From Bacteroidales bacterium (GTDB lineage Bacteria; Bacteroidota; Bacteroidia; Bacteroidales; UBA932): a stretch of 34,063 nt of DNA. The notes beneath the pieces were generated by a model. It made no database searches and was not told where the DNA came from. It saw only the letters and a list, made by a program, of their open reading frames with translations. The stretch lies in the NCBI GenBank assembly GCA_029010575.1, contig JAQXKS010000001.1, positions 1 through 34,063 on the forward strand, written 5' to 3'. Numbering within the stretch: the first letter of the stretch is position 1; every line of letters starts with the position of its first letter. Made by a program: the position numbers and the translations under genes. Shown one piece after another: positions 34,063-34,063 of the stretch.

Positions 34063-34063
34063 T

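Overview
The window looks like a chromosomal segment of a member of the Bacteroidales (Bacteroidota). The evidence is the many promoters with a TAnnTTTG -7 element, the general lack of Shine-Dalgarno (SD) sequences before promoter-proximal genes, and the gene families themselves: DUF4493/PCMD surface lipoproteins, a fimbrillin-like lipoprotein, a split 5'-nucleotidase, paired methylmalonyl-CoA mutase subunits, a long-type urocanase, and rpsU next to xerC-hpf. I cannot name the species from sequence alone. Genes are densely packed, no gap without a gene exceeds about 210 bases (the intron-and-terminator stretch at the left edge), and I see no tRNA, rRNA or CRISPR.

Left edge (1-6360): the 5' end of a group IIC intron on the minus strand, cut by the window edge, sits directly behind the terminator hairpin of a minus-strand operon hutU-mutA-mutB (urocanate hydratase and both methylmalonyl-CoA mutase subunits).

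6361-7947: minus-strand xerC-hpf, overlapping by 11 bases, diverges from rpsU (ribosomal protein bS21). rpsU has a consensus promoter and an almost perfect SD, which stands out in a phylum that mostly ignores SDs.

7980-18977: a tight eight-gene minus-strand operon of cell-envelope proteins. In transcription order these are a fimbrillin-like lipoprotein, two DUF4493 lipoproteins, a DUF4493+PCMD lipoprotein, two paralogous outer-membrane beta-barrels, a second PCMD lipoprotein, and a repeat-rich lipoprotein. It ends at a bidirectional terminator shared with rpsU. This is the best candidate for an undescribed system: six predicted lipoproteins around two small barrels, with no enzyme, SusCD pair or regulator inside.

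19093-23204 (plus): parE (topoisomerase IV subunit B), a PlsC-like acyltransferase and an acyl-CoA synthetase. This set converges by a 4-base overlap on a minus-strand operon (27100-23201) encoding a NatA/NatB-type ABC exporter and the two halves of a periplasmic 5'-nucleotidase as separate genes.

27142-28821 (minus): a conserved hypothetical coiled-coil protein, rsmI and a helix-hairpin-helix membrane protein, all overlapping. They diverge from tdk.

28891-34062 (plus): tdk (thymidine kinase), a CNNM/CorC-type transporter, a secreted hypothetical protein, a dipeptidyl peptidase IV, and a stand-alone PAS-like protein overlapping the peptidase gene.
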